Assembly: GCA_019636335.1 (NCBI GenBank)
Contig: JAHBXR010000008.1
Span: forward strand, 124,001 to 188,000
Source of the DNA: Pirellulales bacterium
GTDB taxonomy: Bacteria; Planctomycetota; Planctomycetia; Pirellulales; JAEUIK01
Length of the DNA: 64,000 nt
Direction of reading: 5' to 3'
This document shows, in pieces, positions 1 to 9,774 of this stretch; the first letter of the stretch is position 1, and every line of letters begins with the position of its first letter. The position numbers were made by a program, and so were the translations under genes. The notes beneath the pieces were generated by a model that did no database searches, was not told the origin of the DNA, and saw only the letters and a list, made by a program, of their open reading frames with translations.

Positions 1-2
1 GG

Positions 3-134
3 ACGTACCAGAGCTTCCTCGACGAAATCAAGGCGCAGATGTTTACGCAATACAATCAGATCCCGAATTACGTCTACTACGGCGCTCGGGACGACGATTT
101 CGAGTTGAAAGCCCGCACGCCGTTTCAACCGTAA
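3..134 (+). CDS. C-terminal end of an unidentified protein (partial)
   Basis: An open frame runs in from the left edge of the window and stops at TAA 132-134, giving about 43 residues rich in Tyr, Asp and Gln and ending in PFQP. The codon choice (G/C in most third positions) fits the neighbouring genes, so this is probably the true 3' end of a plus-strand gene. No domain can be recognised from so short a piece. It converges on rseP, whose stop lies about 45 bases downstream. Confidence 0.5.
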   Translation, partial: TYQSFLDEIKAQMFTQYNQIPNYVYYGARDDDFELKARTPFQP

Positions 135-179
135 GCATCTTCCGCGGCGCGCGGCGTGGCGGTCGCCGGCAAAGTCGGG

Positions 180-2369
180 TTAACGCTGCATCACCCAATC
201 GAGTCCCATCAGTCGACCCGCATCGAGCGAGAAGACGAACAACATGAGACTCAAGATGAAGCACAGCCCCACGTATTGCAGGGCGATCGTCACCCGCTCG
301 CTGGCGGGTTTGCCGCGGATACCTTCCCACAGCAACAGCACCATGTGGCCGCCGTCCAAAAGGGGGATCGGCAGGAAGTTCACCACGGCCAGGTTGGCGC
401 TGAGCATGGTGAGGAAGAGCAATAACTCGGACGGTCCTTCGAAGGCCGACATGCCCGCCGCAGTGGCGATGCTGATCGGCCCTCCGAGCAACTTCACCGA
501 CAGGTGCCGCTTGGCCAGTCCGCGGATGAAGCGGTAGACCTGCAGCACGGCGTCCTTGGTCTCAGTCAGGGCAAAACCGGCCGCCGCGCCGAGCGAATCG
601 GCCTTGCGCGTCGCCGTCAGCGGCTCGAGCATCAACTCGTACACCCGGGCCGGATTGAACTGCTCGCTCGATTCGGCCGGCAACAACTCGACCGCCGGTT
701 GCTCTTGGCCATCCTTCGACACGACGAGCTTGACACGCGTGCCCGGGGGGTAATCTTGCACGGCAAAGAAGAGCGCCGCGCCGTTGTGATGCTCGTTGTC
801 GAACGGGAGGGACTTGGCCTTTTCGAAGGCCTGCTTCTGCTCCGCGGTCGCATCTTCGGGAGGCAGGAACGAGGCCGAGACGAGTGCTTCGCCCGCGGCG
901 AGCCCCGCCTTGGCGGCCGGACTATCGGGCGCGACTCTCGCAATCTTGTTGTCGACCTTGTAGGCGACGCCCAGGGCGCCGGTGCCCACCGCCATGTTCT
1001 CGGTGACGACCACGCCCGGCCAATCGCTCGACAACGGTTCGCGCAACGTGGCCGTCAATTGCAGGGGCTCGTTCTGGTCGGGGCGATCGACCGTCAGGGT
1101 GACGGTCTGGCCCGCGCGATCGCGCAGTCGCCCGGGGAGCGTCAGGGCATCGCCCAGCGGCTCACCATCGATCTTGGTAATCAGGTCGCCCACTTTCAGT
1201 CCAGCCGAGGCGGCAGGTGAATTGTCTTGAATCGCCGTAATGCGGCCGACCCCCAACTCGAGGCCGAGCGTGCGCAGCGGGCTCGGCGGCAGGCTGATCT
1301 TCACCTCCTCGTAGGGGGCGGGGGTCGCCACTTCGCCGGGCTTCGTTGGCGTGTCTGGCTCGGCTTTCACCGTTGGGCGACGCACGACCACTTGGACCGT
1401 CTTGTCGGGCATGCGCGACAGAATGGCGTCGATCTCGGCCGAGTTCGACACCGGAGCGCCGTCGACCGAGATGATCTCATCGCCAGCCTGGAAGGGGGGC
1501 GTCGTACGGCTGGCCGCTGAATCGGGCAGCACGGCCGGACGTTTGTCGCGTTCATGACGCGGACGATGGATGACGTTCGTGCTCAGACTCGCCACGCCAA
1601 TGGTGGGGAGCAATTGAGTTTCGCTATCGGGTCGAAGCGTCACGTTGATCGGCTCGGTCACGCCCGGCCGCTGAATGACCAGCTTCACGCCATCCTTGGC
1701 GCCGAAGGCGACTTCCGAGCGCAGATCCTGCTTGAAGCGAGGATTCGCGATGTTGCCGATCTGCAGCACTTCGTCCCCGGGGCGGATATCGGCCCGCCAC
1801 GCGGGCTGGCCGGGAAGCACGCTTCCCACGACCGAGGGGGTGTAGTCGACGCCGATCACATAGGCCGCCATCGCGCAGAAGAAGGCGAAGATCAGGTTCA
1901 TGATCACGCCGGCCGAGATGATCGCCATGCGTTGCGGCACGCTTTTGGCCAGGTAGCTGCGCGGATCGTGCAGCGCCGCTTCGGCGTGGGCAATCTCACA
2001 GGCATTCGGCGCATCGCCCCCCACAGGGGCTGGCGCGCCCGGCGTCTTCGAACGTTCGATCTCTTCGGCCAGACGGTTGGGGTTGTCTTCCTGGCCGAGC
2101 ATCTTCACGTAGCCCCCCAAGGGGAGTGCGCCGATGCCGTACTCGGTTTCGCCCCACTGGCGCTTCCAGAGCTTGAGCCCGTAGATGTCGAAGCCCAGGT
2201 AAAACTTCTCGCACTTCACACCGCACCACTTGGCGACGGCGAAGTGTCCCAGTTCGTGGACGAAGATCACGGCGCCCAGCGCAAAGGCCACCTCGAGAAT
2301 GACGAGGAGGTACTCGACGTAATACATGAAATCAAAGCCACCGGTGGCGGCAATCAAGTGCATACCCAA
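180..2369 (-). CDS. rseP: RIP zinc metalloprotease RseP (site-2 protease)
   Basis: This is an intramembrane zinc protease of the S2P/RseP family, which cleaves membrane-anchored anti-sigma factors and leftover signal peptides. An N-terminal membrane helix carries the zinc-binding HELGH motif at residues 38-42, followed by the conserved GALPLGGYVKM stretch. The second active-site motif, PIPLLDGGH, lies near residue 670 in a C-terminal membrane region. Between them are about four PDZ-like segments (near residues 180, 290, 390 and 490), so the protein is 729 aa against about 450 aa for the E. coli enzyme. The start overlaps the end of dxr by 16 bases, implying co-transcription and translational coupling. 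The third-codon ATG is an alternative start. Confidence 0.95.
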   Translation of the reverse strand: MGMHLIAATGGFDFMYYVEYLLVILEVAFALGAVIFVHELGHFAVAKWCGVKCEKFYLGFDIYGLKLWKRQWGETEYGIGALPLGGYVKMLGQEDNPNRLAEEIERSKTPGAPAPVGGDAPNACEIAHAEAALHDPRSYLAKSVPQRMAIISAGVIMNLIFAFFCAMAAYVIGVDYTPSVVGSVLPGQPAWRADIRPGDEVLQIGNIANPRFKQDLRSEVAFGAKDGVKLVIQRPGVTEPINVTLRPDSETQLLPTIGVASLSTNVIHRPRHERDKRPAVLPDSAASRTTPPFQAGDEIISVDGAPVSNSAEIDAILSRMPDKTVQVVVRRPTVKAEPDTPTKPGEVATPAPYEEVKISLPPSPLRTLGLELGVGRITAIQDNSPAASAGLKVGDLITKIDGEPLGDALTLPGRLRDRAGQTVTLTVDRPDQNEPLQLTATLREPLSSDWPGVVVTENMAVGTGALGVAYKVDNKIARVAPDSPAAKAGLAAGEALVSASFLPPEDATAEQKQAFEKAKSLPFDNEHHNGAALFFAVQDYPPGTRVKLVVSKDGQEQPAVELLPAESSEQFNPARVYELMLEPLTATRKADSLGAAAGFALTETKDAVLQVYRFIRGLAKRHLSVKLLGGPISIATAAGMSAFEGPSELLLFLTMLSANLAVVNFLPIPLLDGGHMVLLLWEGIRGKPASERVTIALQYVGLCFILSLMLFVFSLDAGRLMGLDWVMQR

Positions 2370-3517
2370 CGGGAGATCTCCTCTCGTGCCCAGCGATCGA
2401 GCCGTTCGAGATCGGCCAGCGACGGCGCCGGATCGAAGGTGTGTTGTTCCAGCACGCTGCGGCAGGCCGGAACGATTTCGGTAAAGCCTAGTTCGCCGGC
2501 GAGGAAGCCGGCCACGGCGGCCTCATTGGCGGCATTCAACACCGCGCCGGCGGTGCCTCCCACCCGGGCCACTTCGAGCCCCAGGGCCAAGGCCGGAAAA
2601 CGATCGAAATCAGGAGGCTCGAACTCGAGCGACATCGCGCTCCGCAGGTCGAGCCGAGGCGCCACGCCCGGGCGGCGACGCGGATAGGTCAACGCATATT
2701 GAATCGGCAGGCGCATGTCGGGCTGGCCAAGCTGCGCCACCAGCGAGCCATCGACGAATTCGACGAACGAGTGGACGATCGACTGCGGGTGGACCACCAC
2801 CTCGATCTGCTCGGGGCGTAGATCGAACAGCCAGCGGGCTTCGACGATCTCGAGCGCCTTGTTCATCATCGTAGCCGAGTCGATCGTGATCTTGGGCCCC
2901 ATCTCCCAGGTGGGGTGGGCCAGTGCTTCGGCCACGGTGACCGTGGCCAATTGTTCCCGCGAGTGGCGGCGGAAGGGTCCCCCGCTGGCGGTGAGCACGA
3001 TGCGGCGCACCTCGTCGCGCCGTCCGGCCTGCAACGCCTGAAAAACCGCACTGTGCTCGCTGTCCACCGGCACGATCCGGGCGCCGCGCCGACTGGCCAA
3101 TTCTGTCACCAGCGGTCCGGCCACGACCATGGTTTCTTTGTTCGCCAGGGCGACCGACTTGCCGGCCTCGAGCGCGGCCCAGGTGCTGCGCAGTCCGGCG
3201 CTGCCGACGATGGCCGCCACGACGACATCGACCTCATCGTCGGCCGCCAGACGTTCGAGCTGTTCGGCCCCCACATGCAGATGAGTGCCCGGCGGAAGCG
3301 AGGACCAGTCGGCCTCGGCCGCCGCGTCGCCATCGCAGACGGCGATCCAGCGGGGACGATGTCGCGCCGCCTGCTGGGCCAGCAACTCGCAACGGCGATG
3401 CCCCGAGAGACCCACGGCGCGGAGTTCGCCCTGCGAGCCGGCGATCACGTCGAGCGTGCTGCGACCGATACTGCCCGTTGATCCCAGCACAGCGACGTTG
3501 GTCACGGGATAATCCAT
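2354..3517 (-). CDS. dxr: 1-deoxy-D-xylulose 5-phosphate reductoisomerase
   Basis: Dxr converts DXP to MEP with NADPH, the committed step of the non-mevalonate isoprenoid pathway. The N-terminus shows the NADPH-binding motif AVLGSTGSIGRSTLDV. The metal and substrate segments VPVDSEHSA and the flexible-loop region SGGPFR are present, as is the family signature around NEAAV. Length is 387 aa, normal for the family. I chose the ATG at 3517 because the open frame upstream of it lacks homology-like sequence and the NADPH motif then begins within ten residues, as in other Dxr proteins. It is the first gene of a dxr-rseP operon, a pairing common in bacteria. Confidence 0.96.
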   Translation of the reverse strand: MDYPVTNVAVLGSTGSIGRSTLDVIAGSQGELRAVGLSGHRRCELLAQQAARHRPRWIAVCDGDAAAEADWSSLPPGTHLHVGAEQLERLAADDEVDVVVAAIVGSAGLRSTWAALEAGKSVALANKETMVVAGPLVTELASRRGARIVPVDSEHSAVFQALQAGRRDEVRRIVLTASGGPFRRHSREQLATVTVAEALAHPTWEMGPKITIDSATMMNKALEIVEARWLFDLRPEQIEVVVHPQSIVHSFVEFVDGSLVAQLGQPDMRLPIQYALTYPRRRPGVAPRLDLRSAMSLEFEPPDFDRFPALALGLEVARVGGTAGAVLNAANEAAVAGFLAGELGFTEIVPACRSVLEQHTFDPAPSLADLERLDRWAREEISRWVCT

Positions 3518-4104
3518 TGGAGAGGCGAATCCTCGACACCTTCCGTACGGTGTCACTACCCCCACTACCGACAGCACCGGGGCACGCCCGGGGCGTTTCG
3601 CAAAACGTTCATTCGCTGCCGCGGGGCGTGTTCTTGGGGCGAAAATGGGCAGGGGGAACCCAAAAGTCTACCACGGCCTGCCGCTACAATCGGCCCATCG
3701 CCATCCCGCGGTGGATCAACTTTCTACGAACGGCGCGGCGAGATCGGCGGACGACGTTCGCCACGCGGCCGAAAAGAGGGGCGATTTTTGCCGGCCTGCG
3801 ATCCCTCGTCGCGCGGCGCAATGGCAAGGGCGCGTTAAGGTTCGAGCCAGACGCAGCGCATTCTAGGGGGGTCCGCCAGGGGGGACAAGCGAGCTTCGTC
3901 CGTTGCGAGCGACGCCAGCCAAAGAAATCTGCCGTATCGTTGTCGGAAAAAACCATACGCCATACTATTACGTCGTACTAGTATCGGGGGCCGTACGCTC
4001 CTTGGCTGGCCTCTGCCTTTGTCCGGCCGCTCCAAGTTGCCCACCACGCGCTGCTCGCTACGGCAGCTCCCTTCTTGAAATCGAGATCTCGAAAGCCTCA
4101 GCGC
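3518..4104. other. Intergenic region between divergent dxr and ftsH
   Basis: This 587-base non-coding stretch separates the divergent dxr and ftsH genes and should hold both promoters. Frames through it are short and have no coding character. A patch near 3940-4000 is clearly AT-richer than its surroundings and holds the only promoter-like hexamers I could find. A TTG at 4075 is in frame with ftsH but is less attractive than the ATG at 4105. Confidence 0.6.
3940..3968 (+). promoter_or_regulatory. Candidate sigma-70-like promoter for ftsH
   Basis: TTGTCG (3940-3945) and TACTAT (3963-3968) are separated by exactly 17 bases in an AT-rich patch about 135 bases upstream of the ftsH start. Each hexamer deviates from the consensus at a couple of positions, and planctomycete promoters are poorly characterised, so this is a weak call. 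Confidence 0.3.
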
Positions 4105-6165
4105 ATGAAGAATGATCAACCTGCCCCGCGCAAGCCGGGGGAATCGAAGAAACCGACCCAACAGGGCAACAACGTCGTCTGGTACCTGCTGATTCTGGGG
4201 GTGGTCACCCTGTTTCTCGTGAATCTGCTCACCAGCCGCACGGACACCGAGATCATCTACAGCGACCTGATCGCGCTGATTAAGAAGGGTCCCGGCGACA
4301 CCCAAGACCACGCGCTCACCGCCACCGAAATGCACGGCACCACGCCGCGCCAGGTCGAGTACAAGAATCTCGAAAATGTGAAAGTGGCTCCGTCCGAAGT
4401 GACGGGCACAGTCACGTACAAGATTGTTTCCGGCGACCCGCGCGACACCCCCCGCGAGAAGACCCCCTTCCGCACGGCGCGCCTGGGGCTCGAGGAAGAC
4501 AACGGCGAGCTGCGCCGCCTGCTCGAAGAGCACGGCTTCAAGTACCGCGCGGAAGACGCCGCCCCCTGGTGGAAGCTCTATACCCCGGTGCTGCTCACCA
4601 CCGGTCTGCTGTTGTTGATGCTGGTCTTCATCATGCGGCGGCTGGGGGGGGCGGGCTCGCCCATGGCCTTCGGTCGCAGCCGCGGCAAGATGTACGCCCA
4701 GGAAGACATCGGCGTCACGTTCGAGGACGTCGCCGGCATCGACGAGGCCGTGGAAGAGCTGCGCGAGGTGGTCGAGTTTCTCCGCACGCCCGAGAAATAC
4801 CAGATACTCGGCGGTCGCATTCCCAAGGGAGTGCTGCTGGTCGGCCCGCCAGGCACGGGCAAGACGCTGTTGGCCAAGGCGATCGCCGGCGAGGCGGGAG
4901 TGCCCTTCTTCAGCCTGTCGGGCTCCGACTTCGTCGAGATGTTCGTCGGCGTGGGGGCCGCGCGCGTCCGCGACATGTTCCAACAGGCCGAAGCCAAAGC
5001 CCCCTGCATCATCTTCATCGACGAGCTCGACGCGTTGGGCAAGACGCGCGGATCGAGCGTGGTCGGCGGTCACGACGAGCGCGAGCAGACGCTGAACGCC
5101 TTGCTCGTCGAGATGGACGGCTTCGACTCGAACAGCGGCGTGATCGTCATGGCGGCCACGAACCGGCCCGAGACGCTCGATCCGGCCCTCTTGCGACCGG
5201 GCCGCTTCGACCGGCACGTGCTCGTCGATCGCCCCGATATTCGCGGCCGCGAGGCGATCCTCAAGGTTCACGTGCAAAACGTGAAGCTGAGCGACAAGGT
5301 GAATTTGAAAGAAGTCGCCGGCATCACGTCGGGCTTCGTCGGCGCCGATCTGGCGAACCTGGTCAATGAAGCGGCCCTGCTCGCCGCCCGCAAGGGAAAG
5401 AGCACCGTGGGCATGGAAGAGTTCAACGACGGCGTGGAACGCGTGACCGCGGGGCTCGAAAAGAAGCAGCGCGTCATGCACCAGGACGAAAAGCAGCGCG
5501 TGGCGTACCACGAAAGCGGTCACGCATTGGTGGCCTACAGCCTGCCGAATACGGACCCGGTACACAAAGTCTCGATCATTCCCCGCGGCATGGGGGCGCT
5601 GGGCTACATGCTGCAGCGGCCCGAAGGGGATCGCTACCTGATGACACAAGGCGAGTTGGAAAGCCGCATCCAGGTACTGCTGGCCGGCACGATCACCGAA
5701 GAACTGGTCTTCAACGACGTTTCGACCGGCGCCCAGAACGACCTCGAGCGTGCCAGCGAGATGGCCCGCAGCATGGTGATGGACTACGGCATGAGCCGGC
5801 TGGGACGTGTCAATTATCGCGAAAGCGGCCGTTCTCCCTTCCTGGCAGGCAGCGGCGACTGGCCGCGCGAGCGCAGCCACAGCGAGCACACCGCCCGCGA
5901 AATCGATCAGGAGGTGAAACGCATCATCGACGAGGCAATCAGCAAGGTGCGGCACATCGTCGCCGCGCGGCGGACCTCGCTCGAAGCGATGGCACAACGG
6001 CTGATCGAAAAAGAAGTCATCGACGCCGACGAGCTGAAGCAGATCATCGAAGAGACTTCGCCCAGTCCCCAGATCGTACCGGGCACGCTCAGCGATCGGC
6101 GTCGCAGCACACCTGCCGAATCGAACGAAGAACGTCCCGAGTTGGGTCAGGCCGAAGGCACCTAA
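4105..6165 (+). CDS. ftsH: ATP-dependent zinc metalloprotease FtsH
   Basis: This is a membrane-anchored AAA+ protease that extracts and degrades membrane and regulatory proteins. Two membrane helices (about residues 24-42 and 160-180) flank a periplasmic domain. The AAA module has Walker A GPPGTGKT near residue 247, Walker [10 protein letters not shown] and the second-region-of-homology arginines (RPGRFDR). The zinc site HESGH is near residues 469-473, and the third zinc ligand lies in the downstream helix (NDLERAS). The length of 686 aa is slightly above E. coli FtsH. An in-frame TTG at 4075 would add ten residues; the ATG at 4105 is preferred. Confidence 0.97.
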   Translation: MKNDQPAPRKPGESKKPTQQGNNVVWYLLILGVVTLFLVNLLTSRTDTEIIYSDLIALIKKGPGDTQDHALTATEMHGTTPRQVEYKNLENVKVAPSEVTGTVTYKIVSGDPRDTPREKTPFRTARLGLEEDNGELRRLLEEHGFKYRAEDAAPWWKLYTPVLLTTGLLLLMLVFIMRRLGGAGSPMAFGRSRGKMYAQEDIGVTFEDVAGIDEAVEELREVVEFLRTPEKYQILGGRIPKGVLLVGPPGTGKTLLAKAIAGEAGVPFFSLSGSDFVEMFVGVGAARVRDMFQQAEAKAPCIIFIDELDALGKTRGSSVVGGHDEREQTLNALLVEMDGFDSNSGVIVMAATNRPETLDPALLRPGRFDRHVLVDRPDIRGREAILKVHVQNVKLSDKVNLKEVAGITSGFVGADLANLVNEAALLAARKGKSTVGMEEFNDGVERVTAGLEKKQRVMHQDEKQRVAYHESGHALVAYSLPNTDPVHKVSIIPRGMGALGYMLQRPEGDRYLMTQGELESRIQVLLAGTITEELVFNDVSTGAQNDLERASEMARSMVMDYGMSRLGRVNYRESGRSPFLAGSGDWPRERSHSEHTAREIDQEVKRIIDEAISKVRHIVAARRTSLEAMAQRLIEKEVIDADELKQIIEETSPSPQIVPGTLSDRRRSTPAESNEERPELGQAEGT

Positions 6166-6219
6166 GTCGGAGCACCGCCCACGGTGCTACCGCACGAAAA
6201 CGGGCGAACGACGAGTCGG

Positions 6220-6654
6220 CTACTCTTCCGACTCGCCAGCTTGGTTTTCGGGCCGGTGCAGGTCGCCGAGTTGCAGGTTGTACGTGCGTCGCAACGCCAA
6301 CTGCACGGTGACGGTGATTTGCCGCCGGCTCATGGGCTTGCACAACACGCGGAAGATCCGCATCGAGCGCGCTTCGCGCATCAGGTTCTCGTCGGCCGCG
6401 GCCGACATGAGGATGCATGGCAACAGGGCCCGCACCTGACGCATCCGGCGAAACGTCTCCAGCCCGGTCAGCTTGGGCATGTGCATGTCCATCAGCAGCA
6501 AATCGACCGGCTGCCGCTCGACGATGTGCAACGCCTCTTCGCCATCGCTCGCCAGCACGGTGCGGTAACCCTGCGGCGCAAGGACTTCCTGCAACGTCTC
6601 GCGGAAGTTGGCGTCGTCGTCGGTAATGAGAATCGATGGCTGTTGAATATGCAT
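6220..6654 (-). CDS. Single-domain response regulator (receiver domain)
   Basis: The protein is a CheY-like receiver with no output domain, expected to take phosphate from an unlinked sensor kinase. The acidic pair D12-D13, the phosphoacceptor D56 in DLLLMDMHMP, S84 and K106-P107 are all in the canonical places. The frame continues upstream to an ATG at 6762 and a TTG at 6777, adding a Pro/Gly/Ser-rich stretch unlike other receivers; I chose 6654 because the domain starts immediately after it. No histidine kinase is encoded nearby. It converges with ftsH. Confidence 0.85.
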   Translation of the reverse strand: MHIQQPSILITDDDANFRETLQEVLAPQGYRTVLASDGEEALHIVERQPVDLLLMDMHMPKLTGLETFRRMRQVRALLPCILMSAAADENLMREARSMRIFRVLCKPMSRRQITVTVQLALRRTYNLQLGDLHRPENQAGESEE

Positions 6655-6992
6655 GCCACTACCCGAACCGGCACCGCCGGAAGGAGGCAGAGGGGATGGC
6701 AATTTCCTGACGGCAATCGAGCAAGAAAGCAATTCGGATACCAAACGATTGGTTCTCCTCATCACTTTCCCGAGCAAATTGCACTAACCACTTGCTCTAG
6801 CATTATTTATAGCACGCAGACCGCCCTCAAACCAGAGAAACTGGGAAAGCTGCGTCGCATTGAGCTTGTTCGAGCCTTGGGCAAGGACTGTCAACTTGGC
6901 AGGCCGCCGACAACTGGGGTCGGGAGGATCTCGCGAGACGGTTACACTTCGCCAGCCGCTCTCCCTGATCGATTTCCCACGGGCCGTTCCGT
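6655..6992. other. Intergenic region, divergent promoters
   Basis: This 338-base stretch lies between the divergently transcribed receiver protein and the glycosyltransferase. The first part may encode an N-terminal extension of the receiver. An AT-rich patch near 6785-6835 is the likely promoter zone. I see no RNA gene or repeat. Confidence 0.4.
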
Positions 6993-8699
6993 ATGGAAAC
7001 ACATCCAGCCCTAGCGTTTGCGAGAGGAACCTTGCCCACGGCTCGCGCGCGAGCGCTGCTCCTGGCAGTGCTAGTCGTGGCGGCGTTCGCGCCGCGGCTC
7101 GCCATGCATCAGATTCGGCAGGTGGTCTGTACCGATGCCCCCTTCTTCATCGAACGGGCCGAGGCCTTCGAACGTGGCGACTATGCCGCGGGGCTCTCGC
7201 GCTTGGGACTGAACCCCTATCCCTTAGTGTTGGCTGGACTGCATCACGCGGGGCTCGATTGGGAGACCGCCGGTCGCTTGTGGAGTCTCGCCTTTGCGAC
7301 GCTCGCCGTGCTCCCCCTTTTCGGGTTCACGCGGCGACTGTTTGGGGAACGGGCCGCCGTGGTGGCCTGCCTGCTCTACGCCGTGCAGCCCGAGTTGATC
7401 GAGTGGAGCCCGGAGATCATTCGCGACCCTACGTTCTGGTTCTTGCTGCTAGCGACTCTCTACTTCGGTCATGTCGCGGCCTCGGCCGAGCGTTACACCC
7501 TGGCGTTGTACGCGATCGTTGGCTCGTGCCTGACGCTGGCAGGCCTGATCCGGTTCGAGGGATGGTTTTTGGTAGTGCCGCTGCTGTGGTGGGCCATCGC
7601 CCATCGTACGGCACGCGCGACGTGGCCGGCTGTTGCCGCCAGGATTGGTGTGGCCGCGGCGATGACTCCCCTCTGGCTGGTGGCGATCAATGTATGTTGC
7701 TTTCCGGGACACCACCGCTGGGAATGGGGACGCTTCGATCATTTGGCCATGGCGGTGAATTGGACCTTCGGCGCCGAGACCGCCACTCCCGCGCAGGGAA
7801 CGCACGTGTCTGATAACGGTGCGACGGCGACAAAGCCTGGCGCGCGCGTGCCCCTTTCGACCGAGAACTTCACTCCAGAAGATGCCAGCAAGCGTCCCAG
7901 CCTCAAGGTGATGTGCTGGGGCATGGCGCATACGTTCCTGCAAGGGGTCCACCCGCTGTACGTGCTGGCGATGGGCGTCGGATTGTGGGCCGTGCGGCGC
8001 CAGCATTTTCTGCGCGACCAACTCCCCCTGTGGATGCTGGCCGCGGTGAATCTCGGGGCGGTGTGGATCTATTTCTGGACGCACCACGAAATCACCTCCC
8101 GCTACATGCTGCTCATCGTGCTGGTGGGTCTGCCGTATGCCGGGGGGGGAGTGGTTTGGCTGGCGGAACAGGGGGCCCGGCTCGCTCGTACCGCGCCCGT
8201 CGCGCGTCGCGCGGTGCTGGTCGGCACGGTCCTGCTGGTGGCCGCGATCGGGGCGATCGGCTGCACGGACGCCTTGACGAGCGAATATCGCAGCCGCCAC
8301 TTGAAGGCCGATCTCGGGCGGTGGATCCGGCACTACTACGGCGAGGATCGCACGGTCCTTTGTTCCGAGAATCTGGAGCGTCTCGTGGGGTACTACGCCC
8401 AGGCGCGGCATCAGGGCATTTCGTCCGACGCATCGCCCCGCGAAGCGCTGGGACGCGTCGCGGAGGTCGAGCCCGACGTCGTTGCCCTGTGGCTCCAGCA
8501 GCCGAGCGAACAAGCATTGCTGGCCCACTTCGAGCAACAGGAGTCGGCGCATTACCAGATCTACCGAGGCAGCACGCTACCCGCTGGCTGCGAAGATGTG
8601 GCCGTGCTCGTGCGGACGAATCTCCCGGTCCGGCAACGGGTGGTGGAATCCGCCGCCGCTGGGGTCTCCTTGTCAGACCAGGCACGACCCCTATACTAA
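6993..8699 (+). CDS. GT39/ArnT-like polytopic glycosyltransferase
   Basis: This 568-aa integral membrane protein has about ten hydrophobic helices. It resembles the PMT/ArnT (GT-C fold) superfamily, which moves sugars from polyprenyl-phosphate donors to proteins or lipids on the outer face of the membrane. After the first helix the loop has CTDAPFFIERAEAF, the position of the acidic catalytic residue in this fold. It is followed by the typical LFGERAAVVACLLYAVQPE segment seen in many dolichyl-phosphate-mannose-type enzymes. A soluble C-terminal tail of about 130 residues follows the last helix. The acceptor cannot be predicted. It stands alone, followed by the SDH genes after a 190-base gap. 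Confidence 0.75.
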   Translation: METHPALAFARGTLPTARARALLLAVLVVAAFAPRLAMHQIRQVVCTDAPFFIERAEAFERGDYAAGLSRLGLNPYPLVLAGLHHAGLDWETAGRLWSLAFATLAVLPLFGFTRRLFGERAAVVACLLYAVQPELIEWSPEIIRDPTFWFLLLATLYFGHVAASAERYTLALYAIVGSCLTLAGLIRFEGWFLVVPLLWWAIAHRTARATWPAVAARIGVAAAMTPLWLVAINVCCFPGHHRWEWGRFDHLAMAVNWTFGAETATPAQGTHVSDNGATATKPGARVPLSTENFTPEDASKRPSLKVMCWGMAHTFLQGVHPLYVLAMGVGLWAVRRQHFLRDQLPLWMLAAVNLGAVWIYFWTHHEITSRYMLLIVLVGLPYAGGGVVWLAEQGARLARTAPVARRAVLVGTVLLVAAIGAIGCTDALTSEYRSRHLKADLGRWIRHYYGEDRTVLCSENLERLVGYYAQARHQGISSDASPREALGRVAEVEPDVVALWLQQPSEQALLAHFEQQESAHYQIYRGSTLPAGCEDVAVLVRTNLPVRQRVVESAAAGVSLSDQARPLY

Positions 8700-8892
8700 G
8701 GCGCAGTAACGGATTGTCGCCGGTCGGCGGCGAGTCTCTTTCGCCTCGCAGCGGCACTCGTTGCCCCCCCTCGCAATAGGCATTCGTCGCGCGTCGCGCG
8801 GTCCTTGGGCAATGGAGCCCTGGTGTTCGGCGGCGTGGCGATGACGTGCGGCGCTACCCACCGCGGTAGACTGGATTAGTGGAAGGCACGCC

Positions 8893-9717
8893 GTGGAAAG
8901 TTCGTCTTCGCCCTCGTTTTTCGCGCGCCACGAGTTCCTGATCCGGCGATTGCATTCGCTGAGCGGTCTGGTGCCGGTCGGGGCGTTCATGGTGGTTCAC
9001 CTGCTCACGAACGCGAGCGTGCTCGATGGGGCGCGGGCCTTTCAAACCCGCGTCGACATGATCCACAGCCTGGGCAAGGCCCTGCCGTTGGTCGAGTGGA
9101 CGTTCATCTTTCTGCCGCTGATCTTTCACGCGGTAGTGGGCGTGATGATTGCCCGGGGGGCGATCCCCAACACGAGCCAATACCGCTACGCGAAGAACTA
9201 CCGCTACACGCTGCAGCGGATCACGGCCTGGATTGCCCTGTTCTTTATCCTGGGGCACGTCTTCCACCTGCACGGCTGGTTCAAGCCGCTGGCGACCGAG
9301 GTGGGGGGGGGACAGTTCCAGGTCCTGTTCGCCACCAGCTCGACGGCCCAGGCCTTGCAGGCCTCGGTGCTGATTCAACTGGCCTATGTCATTGGCATTC
9401 TGGCCTGCGTCTACCACCTGGCGAATGGCCTGTGGACGATGGGCATCACCTGGGGACTATGGACCACCCCCGCCGCGCAACACCGCGCCAATTACCTGGC
9501 GCTGGCCGTGGGCCTCGCGCTGACGGCCGTGGGGCTGGGGGCCCTGTATGGAATGATCACCGTCAATCTCGAAGACTCGCTCGCCATCGAAAACAAGTTG
9601 AACGAGCACCGCGTCGCGACCGGTGAGGTCTCGGCGGCCGAAGTCGACGAGGAACGCAAAGCCCTCGAACAAGAAGAGGCGGACGACGGGACCGAAACCG
9701 CCGACGCCAGTCGCTAG
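8893..9717 (+). CDS. sdhC: Succinate dehydrogenase cytochrome b558 subunit
   Basis: This is the membrane anchor of complex II, a five-helix di-heme cytochrome b of the Bacillus type that passes electrons from SdhB to quinone. Conserved histidines sit in helices (RRLHSLSGLVPVGAFMVVH, FHAVVGV, GHVFHLHGW, YHLANGLW), matching axial heme ligands of this family. The start is GTG with a good GGAAGG ribosome site six bases upstream. The C-terminal 40 residues form an acidic Glu-rich tail beyond the usual end. It is the first gene of sdhCAB. Confidence 0.93.
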   Translation: MESSSSPSFFARHEFLIRRLHSLSGLVPVGAFMVVHLLTNASVLDGARAFQTRVDMIHSLGKALPLVEWTFIFLPLIFHAVVGVMIARGAIPNTSQYRYAKNYRYTLQRITAWIALFFILGHVFHLHGWFKPLATEVGGGQFQVLFATSSTAQALQASVLIQLAYVIGILACVYHLANGLWTMGITWGLWTTPAAQHRANYLALAVGLALTAVGLGALYGMITVNLEDSLAIENKLNEHRVATGEVSAAEVDEERKALEQEEADDGTETADASR

Positions 9718-9774
9718 CACACGCCCACGCCCGAGCACAGCGGGCGACTTCCGAACACGAGAAAGAAAGTCCTC

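Noticed and set aside
3835-5997. 720-codon open frame on the minus strand opposite ftsH
   Set aside because: Its translation is rich in His, Asp, Arg and Gln with no domain, as expected for an antisense frame of a high-GC gene; ftsH on the other strand is certain.
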